Assembly: GCF_901001165.1 (NCBI RefSeq)
Contig: NC_042957.1
Coordinates: forward strand, 15,317,312 to 15,381,311
Reading direction: 5' to 3'
Length of the DNA stretch: 64,000 nucleotides
Origin: Salmo trutta
Lineage: Eukaryota; Chordata; Actinopteri; Salmoniformes; Salmonidae
The position numbers and the translations under genes were made by a program. The notes under the pieces are model-generated. The model was not told the origin of the DNA. It saw only the letters and a program-made list of their open reading frames with translations, and ran no database searches. This document shows positions 42,871-51,250 of the stretch, in pieces. The stretch's first letter is position 1, and each line of letters begins with the position of its first letter.

Positions 42871-44208
42871 CTATCTCTGCAGTAGATTGCAACACCGCCC
42901 CAATTTGGCCGTTCTATCTTGTCTGAAAATGTTGTACTTAGGGATGAAGATTTCAGAGTTTTTGGTGGACTTCCTAAGCCAGGATTCAGACACGGCTAGG
43001 ACATCCGGATTGGCAGAGTGTGCTAAATCAGTGAATAAAATAAACTTAGGGAGGAGGCTTCTAATGTTAACATGCATGAAACCAAGGCTTTTACGGTTAC
43101 AGAAGTCAACAAATGAGAGCGCCTGGGGAACGGGAGTGGAGCTAGGCGCTGCAGGGCCGGGATTAACCTCTACATCACCAGAGGAACAGAGGAGGAGTAT
43201 GATAAGGGTACGGCTAAAGGCTATAAGAACTGGTCGTCTAATGCATTCGGAACAGAGAGTAAAAGGAGCAGGTTTCTGGGCGCGGAAGAATAGATTCAAG
43301 GCATAATGTACACACAAGGGCATGGTAGGATGTGAATACAGTGGAGGTAAACCTAGGCATTGAGTGACGATGAGAGAGGCTTTGTCTCTAGAGACATCAT
43401 TTAAACCAGGTGAGGTTGCCGCATTTGTGGGAGGTGGAACAAAAGGGCTAGCTAAGGCATATTGAGCAGGGCTGGTGGCTCTACAGTGAAATAAGACAAT
43501 AATCACAAACCAAAACAGCAATGGACAAGGCATATTGATATTAGGGAGAGGCTTGCGTAGCCAAGTGATCATAGGGTCCAGTGAGTAGCTAGGCGAGCTG
43601 GAGACACGGTGATTCAGAGAGCTAGCAAGATAGCAGGCTAGCAGATGGGCCTTAGGGGGACGTCGCGACAGAAGAGTCTGTTGTAGCCCCCTCGGACGGT
43701 TACGTCGGCAGACCAGTCGTAATGGATCGGCAGGGCTCCGTGTAGGCAGTAAAAGGGTCCAGGCCAATTGGCAAAATAGGTATAGTAGCCCAAGAAATTG
43801 GCTAATTGTAACACCCTGGCCATAGAGAGGGGTTTTTTGTTCTTTATTTTGGTTAGGCCAGGGTGTTACATTGCGTGGGCATTCTATGTTCCTTTTTCTA
43901 TGTACAGAGTGTGCTAAATCAGTGAATAAAACAAACTTAGGGAGGAGGCTTCTAATGTTAACATGCATGAAACCAAGGCTATTACGGTTACAGAAGTCAT
44001 CAAAAGAAAGCGCCTGGGGAATAGGAGTGGATCTAGGTACTGCAGGGCCTGGATTCACCTCTATATCACCAGAGGAACAGAGGAGGAGTACGATAAGGGT
44101 ACGGCTAAAAGCAATGAGAATTGGTCGTTTATGACGTCCAGAATAGAGAGTAAAAGGAGCAGGTTTCTGGGGGCGATAAAATAGCTTCAAAGTATAATGT
44201 ACAGACAA
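42871..44208 (-). CDS. Chimeric LINE B open frame with two 2A-like motifs (445 codons)
   Basis: Residues 1-102 belong to one LINE B: KPAPFTLYSGRHKRPILIAF, then SSGDIEVNPGP and GFMHVNIRSLLPKFVLFTDL. After LAHSV the frame enters about 96 bp of LTR (43808-43903, read as KRNIECPRNVTPWPNQNKEQ). It then enters the 5' region of a second LINE B (LAWTLLLPTRSPADPLRL), a second 2A motif (SSGDVEVNPGP) and a second endonuclease start (GFMHVNIRSLLPKFILFTDL, VSESWLRKS). The whole runs without a stop. Each half is a normal LINE B N-terminal region; the join is not. Translation of such a product has not been shown. The first Met is arbitrary, because the LINE reading continues upstream behind a stop. Confidence 0.65.
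   Translation of the reverse strand: MSVHYTLKLFYRPQKPAPFTLYSGRHKRPILIAFSRTLIVLLLCSSGDIEVNPGPAVPRSTPIPQALSFDDFCNRNSLGFMHVNIRSLLPKFVLFTDLAHSVHRKRNIECPRNVTPWPNQNKEQKTPLYGQGVTISQFLGLLYLFCQLAWTLLLPTRSPADPLRLVCRRNRPRGLQQTLLSRRPPKAHLLACYLASSLNHRVSSSPSYSLDPMITWLRKPLPNINMPCPLLFWFVIIVLFHCRATSPAQYALASPFVPPPTNAATSPGLNDVSRDKASLIVTQCLGLPPLYSHPTMPLCVHYALNLFFRAQKPAPFTLCSECIRRPVLIAFSRTLIILLLCSSGDVEVNPGPAAPSSTPVPQALSFVDFCNRKSLGFMHVNIRSLLPKFILFTDLAHSANPDVLAVSESWLRKSTKNSEIFIPKYNIFRQDRTAKLGRCCNLLQR
43153..43179 (-). other. 2A-like motif (GDVEVNPGP)
   Basis: Encodes GDVEVNPGP, matching the D-V-E-x-N-P-G-P consensus exactly. It sits between the LINE B N-terminal region and the endonuclease. Confidence 0.9.
43808..43903 (+). 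repeat. LTR fragment at the chimeric LINE B junction
   Basis: TGTAACACCCTGGCC to CCTTTTTCTATG, 96 bp, is the same LTR end, and on its left the same ATTAG junction to LINE B, as at 32666-32766 in the opposite orientation. The LTR is cut at about 43903, where LINE B sequence (CAGAGTGTGCTAAATCAG) begins. Confidence 0.9.
44044..44070 (-). other. 2A-like motif (GDIEVNPGP)
   Basis: Encodes GDIEVNPGP, an exact match to the D-I-E-x-N-P-G-P consensus, in the upstream half of the chimera. Confidence 0.9.
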
Positions 44209-44226
44209 ATGTAAGGGAGGATGTGA

Positions 44227-45368
44227 TTACAGTGGAGGTAAACCTAGGCATTGAGTGATGATGAGAGAGATATTGTCTCTAGAAACATCATTGAAGCCAG
44301 AAGATGTCATAGCATGTGTGGGTCGTGGAACTGAAAGGTTGGATAAGGTATAATGAGCAGGGCTAGAGGCTCTACAGTGAAATAAGCCAATAAACACTAA
44401 CCAGAACAGCAATTGACAAGGCATATTGACATTAAGGAGAGGCATGCTTAGCCGAGTGATCATAAATGTCCAAGTGAGATTCAGACAGCTAGCCGGGCCA
44501 TAGGTAGCAAGCTGGCAGAAGATGGAGGGAGGTCTGTTTTTAGCCACCTCGTGCGTTTCCGTCTGTCGATTAGTGGGGTTCCGGGTGGTAGAGGGGACCA
44601 ATCCAATTGGCAAAATAGTTATAGTTATAGTGGCCCAAGAAAATTGTCTGATAGACCTATTAAGATAGCAGCCGATAAGACAGCTAATGATTAGCGGGCC
44701 GCAGATGGGCGTTCAGGTTTCGTCGCGACGGAGGGGCCAGTTGGATAACTCCCTCGGGCAGATAACGTCAGTCGTCCAGTCGTGAAGGCCCGATGGGGCT
44801 CCGCATCGGCAGTAAAACGGGTCTGGATAGGTGATTGTCGCCCAGGAGTGGCTGATGGAACTCTTCAGCTGGCTAGCTCTGGAATAATTGATGTTAGCTC
44901 CGGGACCGACGTTAGCCAATAGTCACTCGGGTAGCAGCTAGCTAGCTGCAAGATCCAGATGTAAATGTCCAGAGCCTGCGGTAGAAATCCTGGGATATGG
45001 AGAGAAAAATAGGTCCGGTATGCTCTGGTCTGAGTCGCGCTGTACAAAACTGGCGATAGCTTTTCGAGCTAAGGGATAGCTGATGACCGCCAACTGTGGC
45101 TAGCTGAACTCCAACGTTAGCCAGTGAACTGGCCAACCTCTGGCTAACCTCTGGCTAGCTTCTGTTGTGGATTTCCGATTTGAGATAAAAAAAATATATA
45201 TATTTAATTGGTGAGGCGGGTTGTAGGAGAGTGTTTTGAGGTTGAGTTTTTAGAAAAAAATACATAAAAAGATATGCGAAGAAAAGATGTAAATATATAT
45301 ATACATGGGACAAGACAAGAGGAGGACAAAGGATGTCTGACTGCTATGCCATCTTGGAAGAGAGACCA
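44227..45368 (-). pseudogene. LINE B 5' UTR and N-terminal coding region
   Basis: 45368 to about 44620 is the 5' UTR, with several AGCTAGC and CTAACGTT motifs. A 128-codon frame (44227-44613) reads HEVAKNRPPSIFCQLATYG to DVSRDNISLIITQCLGLPPL and ends at a stop (about 44227), just before the next frame at 44208. Its sequence parallels residues 75-160 of the plus-copy frame (LNDVSRDKASLIVTQCLGLP). It is the N-terminal region upstream of the 2A motif, of unknown function. Confidence 0.7.
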
Positions 45369-45605
45369 ATATATGCTGTATTCTATACCATCTACTGCAT
45401 GTTGCCTATGCCGTACGGCCATCGCTCATCCATATATTTATATGTACATATTCTTCATCATCCATACATTTGTTGTGAATTTGCTATATTACTTGTTAGA
45501 TATTTCTGCATTGTCGGAACTAGAAGCACAAGCATTTCACTACACTCACATTAACATCTGCTGACCATGTGTATGTGACCAATAAAATTAGAATTGATTT
45601 GATTT
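45369..45605 (+). mobile_element. LINE A 3' UTR end
   Basis: Continues LINE A after the minus-strand LINE B insertion: TTCTATACCATCTACTGCAT to CATTAACATCTGCTGACCAT, ending with CCAATAAAATTAGAATTGAT and a TTGATTTG tail. This 3' end is among the commonest LINE tails I recall from salmonids. Confidence 0.85.
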
Positions 45606-46187
45606 GGTGGGAAGCATTCTGTTTTTCAACGTTGTGTTGGGTGTAATTACATTGATATAGCTAGTGAACAAGGTATAAGCAACAATGGGTGTGACGGATA
45701 GAAGTAGACACTACAGGTGTGATCAAGCCTTACATCAAAGTTGCCTGAAGTTGAATGGAAAGGGCTATTCCCTGACCAGTTATTCAGCAGAATATCCCCT
45801 GTGACTGTCCAATTTACATACATTAACTTACCAGTGTGGACTCAAAACAAACTCATTCTACACATTTACAAACTACCTGTTTAAAGTGTTCTTACAACCA
45901 TGGTGTTCTTTTGTTACTGAAGTTATATATCTAATAACCTGACAATGATCCACATCATATGGGTAGACAAATAATGTGTCTTATGCAGCAAAACACAACT
46001 AGCCTTTTTTTAGGATGCAAACCAGTAATATGAATCACTGTTGCTCCATCCTGTTCTGATCTAATGAGATGGATGGAAGATTTTCTACAGCCTAGAATCA
46101 AGGCCTTTCCCAGTCATGAAGGATGAAGCCAGGCCCTTCTTGGTTCTCATTGGTGAAGACTGAACTCAAGTTAGAGGTTATATGTCA
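45606..46187. other. Non-coding, nothing recognised
   Basis: Flanking DNA to the right of LINE A. I see no gene or assigned repeat. Confidence 0.4.
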
Positions 46188-46518
46188 GACTCTCCTATAC
46201 CACTTTGCTCAACATGTTATACCCCAGAGGTTGTAAATAAACAATTTTTAAGGTGATATAACTTGTATGATTATTATAGGGCTGTGAAACCCACAACTGA
46301 ATGGCTTCAGACTGAGCATTTCTCACTGGAAATTGCTGCTGACATTGAACATATCTTAGGGTTAGGGTATTTAATTAATTTCAGACTCTCCCCTGCCACC
46401 ATTCCCAACATCTTATACTCCATAGGTTGTAAAAATAACCTTTTTAATTAAGCTGAAATCATTATTATAGGGCTGTGAAACCTATAGCCGAATGGCTTTA
46501 GACTGAGCATTTCTCACC
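46188..46518. repeat. Diverged tandem duplication, period about 193 bp
   Basis: 46188-46331 (CAGACTCTCCTATACCAC; GGGCTGTGAAACCCACAACT; GACTGAGCATTTCTCAC) is repeated at 46381-46518 (CAGACTCTCCCCTGCCAC; GGGCTGTGAAACCTATAGCC; GACTGAGCATTTCTCAC). Two copies only. Confidence 0.75.
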
Positions 46519-46691
46519 ATTTATTTACAGAGAGCACTTTCCGTTTTATAACAGATAGTGTCCATTTATTTACAGTAGTGTGTTGAATAATTATTGCTTT
46601 CTTCAGTGGAAATACAGAATATGTATAAAAATGACAAATATACCAAAAGCTAAGTCAAGAAGAGATTTACGACTGTACATGTTAATCATTA

Positions 46692-47068
46692 TGTCACAGG
46701 GGGTATTTGTTTTATGTGGTTTGGGGTTTAATGGCATATGTATTTATGTAAGAGGAGTGTTTGATTTATGTGTTCCGGGGTTTTTGGGTAATGTTCTTGT
46801 TTTGTATTTCTCTGGTTTTCTATGTTGTGTATTTCTTTGTGTTGGGCTGGTATGGCTCTCAATCAGGAACAGCTGTACATCGTTGTTGCTGATTGAGAGT
46901 CATACTTAGGTAGCCCTGTTTCACCTGTCCCTTTGTGGGAAGTTGTTTGTGCATTGCTATGTGTAGCCTGCATTGCTGTGTGTGCTTGTTTTCAGTGTTC
47001 TAAATGAAAAGTTCAAATGAACACTCAACCCGCTGCGCCTTGGTCCCTTTCATGCGACGACCGTTACA
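46692..47068 (+). repeat. 5' LTR
   Basis: 377 bp, TGTCAC...GTTACA. Relative to the 3' LTR it lacks about 51 bp right after TGTCAC, exactly the terminal stem-loop. It contains the internal hairpin (GGCTCTCAATCAGGAACAGC with its partner). Confidence 0.92.
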
Positions 47069-47312
47069 GAACTTCCCACCACCAACGGACCAAGCAGCGG
47101 GCCCAGGAAGAGGAAGGATCCTGGGCCAGGGAGGGAAGGGAGTGAAGGACATTTTGACATGGGAGGAGGTAATGGCAGGGGACAAGACCCTGCCATGGAA
47201 ACAGGTGGAGACAAAGGGGGAGGAACGGCGAAAGTGGAGCGAAGAGTGGGCCCAACGTAGGATGCATGAGAGGCAGCCCCAAGACATTTTTTGGGGGGGG
47301 GCACACGGGTAG
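47004..47312 (+). CDS. Charged N-terminal module ORF of the LTR element
   Basis: The 102-codon frame starts inside the 5' LTR (MKSSNEHSTRCALVPF) and reads FPPPTDQAAGPGRGRILGQG, then KDILTWEEVMAGDKTLPWKQ and EERRKWSEEWAQRRMHERQP, ending IFWGGAHG. The relative at 16843-17187 has TWEEILDGARPW and KEELEAAKVEWRYYEALYAP, so the TWEE-x2-x-G core plus a Lys/Arg/Glu-rich helix is shared. It overlaps the start of the proline-rich frame in another register, which suggests that an ancestral single ORF was broken by a frameshift near 47270. Function unknown; a gag-like role would be a guess. Confidence 0.55.
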   Translation: MKSSNEHSTRCALVPFMRRPLQNFPPPTDQAAGPGRGRILGQGGKGVKDILTWEEVMAGDKTLPWKQVETKGEERRKWSEEWAQRRMHERQPQDIFWGGAHG

Positions 47313-48096
47313 TTGGGCTGGGCCAGGGTTAAGCCCCAAGCCAACTCCCCGTGCTTATAGGAAGCAGCCTGTTACTGGTCAGGCCCCGTGCTATGGGGTG
47401 ATGCGCACGGCGTCGAGGCCAAGCATTCACAGGCCGGTGTGCGCGGTGCCAGCGCCCCGCATTTGCCAGGGGGAAGCAGGCATCCAGCCAGTAAGGGTGG
47501 TGCCAGTACTGCGCTCAAGACCACCAGTGCGCCTTCACGGCCCAGTGTATCCTGTTCCCGCTCCTCGCACTAGCCCCGAGGTACGTGTTTCCAGTCTGGT
47601 ATCTCCACTACCAGCCCCACGCACCAGGCTTCCAGTGTGTCATCCCAGTCCAACTTGTCCTGTTCCTGCTCCCCGCACTAGCCTTGGGGTGCGTGTATCC
47701 TGTCTGGCATCTCCAGTACCAGCCCCACGTACCAGGCCTCCAGTGCGTCAGCCCAGTCCAACTCGTCCTGTTCCTGCTCCCCGCACTAGCCTTGGGGTGC
47801 GTGTCTCCAGTCTGGTACCTCCACTACCAGTCCCACGCATCAGGCTTTCAGTGCGCAGTCCCCATCCAGAGCTTCCGACGACAGTACCCTGTCCAGAGTG
47901 TCCGACGACAGTGCCCCGTCTAGAGACGGCCCACAGTCCGGAACCGAGTGAGACGGCCCACAGTCCGGAACCGAGTGAGTCGCCAGACAGTCCAGAGCTC
48001 CCAGAATCGTCCTCCTTCCTGAGGTCTACAGCGAGGTGCTTCAGCCCGAGGTCTACAGCCTCAGCCAAAGGTATTCAGCGGGGCTGGACAGGTTAG
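47266..48096 (+). CDS. Proline-rich repeat ORF of the LTR element (276 codons)
   Basis: 276 open codons. The early part has SPKPTPRAYRKQPVTGQAP. Then follow three copies of a 36-residue unit encoded by a 108-bp repeat (for example PVPAPRTSLGVRVSCLASP followed by VPAPRTRPPVRQPSPTR). After these come ELPTTVPCPECPTTVPR and SPEPSETAHSPEPSE units of 9 residues. The order (36-residue units, then ELP-TVP, then SPEP units) is the same as in the copy at 15683-16504. The codons are in register with the repeat lengths (108 and 27 bp, both multiples of 3), unlike the minisatellites elsewhere in this window. No membrane or catalytic motif. Function unknown. Confidence 0.65.
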   Translation: MRGSPKTFFGGGHTGSWAGPGLSPKPTPRAYRKQPVTGQAPCYGVMRTASRPSIHRPVCAVPAPRICQGEAGIQPVRVVPVLRSRPPVRLHGPVYPVPAPRTSPEVRVSSLVSPLPAPRTRLPVCHPSPTCPVPAPRTSLGVRVSCLASPVPAPRTRPPVRQPSPTRPVPAPRTSLGVRVSSLVPPLPVPRIRLSVRSPHPELPTTVPCPECPTTVPRLETAHSPEPSETAHSPEPSESPDSPELPESSSFLRSTARCFSPRSTASAKGIQRGWTG

Positions 48097-48267
48097 GTGG
48101 TGGAGTAAGGCCAGAGCCTGAGCCACCTCCACAGTAGGAGGATTGGGGAGGGGGGGTTGTAGCACGGGAACCGTCGGTGACGGCAGCCACCCTCCCTTCC
48201 CTCCCTTTAGTTTGGGGGGTTTATTTTGTGTTTATTTTTGTGAGGTGCATCCGGGGTCTGCACCTTT

Positions 48268-48286
48268 GGGGGGGGGGGGGGGGGGG
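48268..48286 (+). other. Polypurine tract (19 G)
   Basis: G run immediately upstream of the 3' LTR, at the position where plus-strand DNA synthesis is primed in LTR elements. The minus-strand relative has a GGGGGG tract at the same place. Confidence 0.85.
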
Positions 48287-48291
48287 TGTAC

Positions 48292-48719
48292 TGTCACGTC
48301 CTGACCAGTAATAGGGGTTATTGGTTATTGTAGTTTGGTCAGGACGTGGCAGGGGGTATTTGTTTTATGTGGTTCGGGGTTTAATGGTATATGTATTTAT
48401 GTAAGAGGGGTGTTTGATTTATGTGTTCCGGGGTTTTTGGGTAATGTTCTTGTTTTGTATTTCTATGGTTTTCTATGTTATGTATTTCTTTGTTGGCCTG
48501 GTATGGCTCTCAATCAGGAACAGCTGTACATCGTTGTTGCTGATTGAGAGTCATAATTAGGTAGCCCTGTTTTACCTGTCCCTTTGTGGGAAGTTGTTTG
48601 TGCATTGCTGTGTGTAACCTGCATTACTGTGCGTTTTCTTGTTTTGTGTTCTAAATTAAAAGTTAAAATGAGCACTCAACCCGCTGCGCCTTGGTCCCTT
48701 TCATACGACGACTGTTACA
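48292..48719 (+). repeat. 3' LTR
   Basis: 428 bp. The terminal stem-loop pairs 48295-48306 (CACGTCCTGACC) with 48337-48348 (GGTCAGGACGTG), perfectly complementary. Confidence 0.93.
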
Positions 48720-48927
48720 CATTACTGAAACATGCAAACTACAAACATTTAACCAGATAAAGAAAATGAATACATGACAACTAGATACAAAAGTCAAGGG
48801 TTGGCTATAAGATGAGTTCAAACGAAGTGAGTGTGTGTTTATTATAATTTCCCATCATAAAAATGTCCCCATCCCCAATGAAATACCTTCATCGATACAA
48901 AACATTTTTAAATCTCTATTTTTCTCC

Positions 48928-49690
48928 GGTCTATCCAACACTGGTCTGAGCAATCGGATTCCACGCTTCAAGATTGCTTCGATCACATGGACTGGGATCA
49001 CTAGATCACATAACTAGATGTGAGCTGGATGTGATCCCAACACTGCCACCAATGTAGTGGAAGAAAGTGAAAGCTGCAACAAGGATTCATACGTTGCAAT
49101 GAAAAGTGAGCTCGTACGGCTGTTGCCATGAAAGCCTAGTAGGCCTCTGGGCAGTAGGTCTACAATGCTGTATATATCTATTACATAATTGACAAGATAT
49201 AATAATCATCATGAAACGACCTTGGAAGTGCCATAAGTAAGCCAACATAATTCATTATTTTACATGAACCTGTTTAACTGCATTGATATGGTTTAATTGA
49301 TCATAGTCCAGAATCGTTATAGTTGCAAATACCAGTTACACCAGGGGAATTTAAACCAAACAGATTTTTTTTGTAGGTCTTCTGTTTCCCCACATTTATT
49401 AATTTCCCATTGTGAAAATGTATCCCCATTCCCAAATTAAATACCTTCATCGATGCCACAAAAAAAACTGACACATATAGCTTTTTAGGCCAATCTGGCA
49501 ACCCTCATAAAATCAGAGATAGCACCAGTATCCCAAAGTACTAAGCAAAAACAAGCATAGAAAACAGCTTTGGCATTAATAAAAAAAGTAAAATGTAAAG
49601 CTACTATTATATCATAAGTATTTTGATGACAACCTGGTTGATAAACAATGTTGGGTTGTTAACATGTTTGTTTATATAAATAAATGTGGG
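48928..49690 (-). repeat. Right arm of the large inverted repeat
   Basis: Reverse complement of about 29100-29991. It begins with a LINE A piece (GGTCTATCCAACACTGGTC to GGACTGGGAT, about 48928-48996). This joins the flanking sequence (CACTAGATCACATAACTAG) at the same point as in the left arm. Upstream, 48847-48895 is a diverged copy of 49405-49453 (CCATCATAAAAATGTCCCC versus CCATTGTGAAAATGTATCC), so the arm contains repeated sequence of its own. Confidence 0.85.
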
Positions 49691-49699
49691 ACACAAAAA

Positions 49700-51186
49700 A
49701 GTAATTGTAGAACACCATTGCCAAAAAATGCATTGTTCCAATAACTTTCAAATGATTGTTCTGAAGTTTGACCTCCAAATAGTTTTTCTTCCTATTAATA
49801 AATTAGCACAATTTTTGATTGTCTTTTCTTAGGAATTAAGTCAAATTTTTGGTGGGGGTATTTTCATGTGAATTAAGCCACACAAAAATGTACAAAAACA
49901 CACTACATCTGATTAAATACTTTTTGTACATATTTGCACAAATTGAGTGTGAGATTGTGTTGGTGGTGTTGGTGTTCTATCTAGAAGATAAACAATTGAT
50001 GTACATTTGAATCTGGCTTTAGAATAACTTTTTCCTGAGGCAACTTTATTGGTGGTGTCAGGCTAAACATAACAGCATGTTACATTGAAATACATTGTGC
50101 ACAATACCCCACACAAAATTCACCAGTTAAATATCCAGTCTAAACAATATATCCATCCTAGAGATGTATACTCACAGCAGTTTTCCCAGATTCGGGGTTT
50201 GAGCTAGTTTAACTCAGATCACTTCCGGAGTACCAAGTCCAGAGTATATATTGCGGGCTAATTAGATTTATTTGCTGTGCGGAGGTAAATATCTAGTCAT
50301 GTAAATCTAATCTTGTTGGCATATGATGCAGACGAAACAACAATTTTCTGACCAATATGCAATATTCATCCTTCATAAATAATTAATGTTTTTGCTCACA
50401 GCTCAGCTGAAAGTGTTTGTGGGCCTATATTTTATATCTCAAAGGGTGTACAATATGGATATCTATGGAAAGCTCTGTCCCGATAGAATGAAGAAGCATT
50501 TATATGTAATCCACATACACTGCTTTATCCCATGCTTCTTTGCTTTCTGCTATTGCTACTGCCCGCAATAAGGCTTTAGAAAATAGCTCATTTTCACATT
50601 CACACCTTTCACGCAGAATCACACACAATGTCTGCCGTAAAAATTACAAATAATTACTATGCAAACAAATATCACTGATCTAGGGGTTTCAGTTTTTTTT
50701 ACCCAAACACCCAATTATCGACATCAATTCCGACATTTCGCATAGATACACAAACAAACATCAGTAACGGGTTTAAGGAATTATTTTCTTAAGACAAAAT
50801 ATTGTATGTAATTTACTCAAAATGCAACCAGTGCTTGCCCAGATACGACGACGACGACTGACAGTTTAAAGTTTTAAAGGTTTACTTTTAAACAAAGACT
50901 AGGCTACCAATGAGGATTTCCATTTACTCTGCGGCTCTAAGCTACTTGCAATTTAGAGTGGAGTTGTTCACTAATCTAATTTACTGCCTGTCTTCACTAG
51001 AGGAAGGTGGTGTGTTCTGAATGAGAGATGCAGTAGATTTATTTCACCTCTACCAGAGCAGTCAAGGACAGCGTCAGGAGGCAGGCTAACTGTTGACCTA
51101 ACCTGTCTGTCCTATGATGGGAGTCTTTCCACTGTAGAATAAATATAAAGACTGGCTAGCGAAACATATTACTCAGAAAAATATTA
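49700..51186. other. Non-coding, nothing recognised
   Basis: AT-rich DNA. A 61-codon frame (50386-50571) with a Tyr/Cys-rich end is not recognised. No assigned repeat. Confidence 0.4.
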
Positions 51187-51250
51187 CATTTACATTTTGG
51201 TCATTTAGCAGACACTCTTATCCAGAGCGACTTACAGTCACTGCATTCAA
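51187..51250 (-). mobile_element. SINE-tail-like segment
   Basis: CATTTAGCAGACACTCTTAT and CCAGAGCGACTTACAGTCA match a widespread teleost repeat motif, also seen in altered form at 55035-55065. There is no tRNA-like head here, so it is a fragment. Confidence 0.6.

Larger units (their letters stand above)
37612..45368 (-). mobile_element. LINE B, minus-strand copy, chimeric and nested
   Basis: On the minus strand it begins at 45368 (CTTCCAAGATGGCATAGCAG, the same 5' start as the plus copy) and ends at about 37612 in the GTTAAATAAAGGTGAAATAA tail. It is inserted in the LINE A 3' UTR: CATCTCATAT lies to its left and ATATGCTGTATTCTATACC to its right. Three things interrupt it: an 803-bp insertion in the 3' UTR (37774-38576), a piggyBac-like element in the RT (39553-40995), and a join at about 43904. 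At the join, sequence of one LINE B (5' part) switches to an LTR fragment plus a second LINE B starting again in its 5' region. Confidence 0.85.
46692..48719 (+). mobile_element. Non-autonomous LTR retrotransposon with proline-rich ORF, TSD CATTA
   Basis: The LTRs at 46692-47068 and 48292-48719 are similar throughout (TGTCAC...GTTACA). A run of 19 G (48268-48286) just inside the 3' LTR serves as the polypurine tract. The whole is bounded by perfect CATTA duplications (46687-46691 and 48720-48724). After the 5' LTR comes GAACTTCCCACCACCAACGG, also seen in the relative at 15229-17230 and likely the primer-binding region. Internal DNA (about 1.2 kb) has a short charged module and a proline-rich ORF but no enzymes, so it must be moved by another LTR element's machinery. 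Confidence 0.93.

Noticed and set aside
47585..47923. Alternative 112-codon frame in the proline-rich element
   Set aside because: It is a shadow of the 108-bp repeat read in another register. The register encoding PVPAPRT units is the one shared with the second element.
29100..49690. The inverted repeat as TIRs of a giant DNA transposon (Maverick/Polinton type)
   Set aside because: The interior consists only of LINEs and LTR elements, with no integrase, polymerase B or capsid genes. The arms include a LINE fragment and do not end in defined termini.
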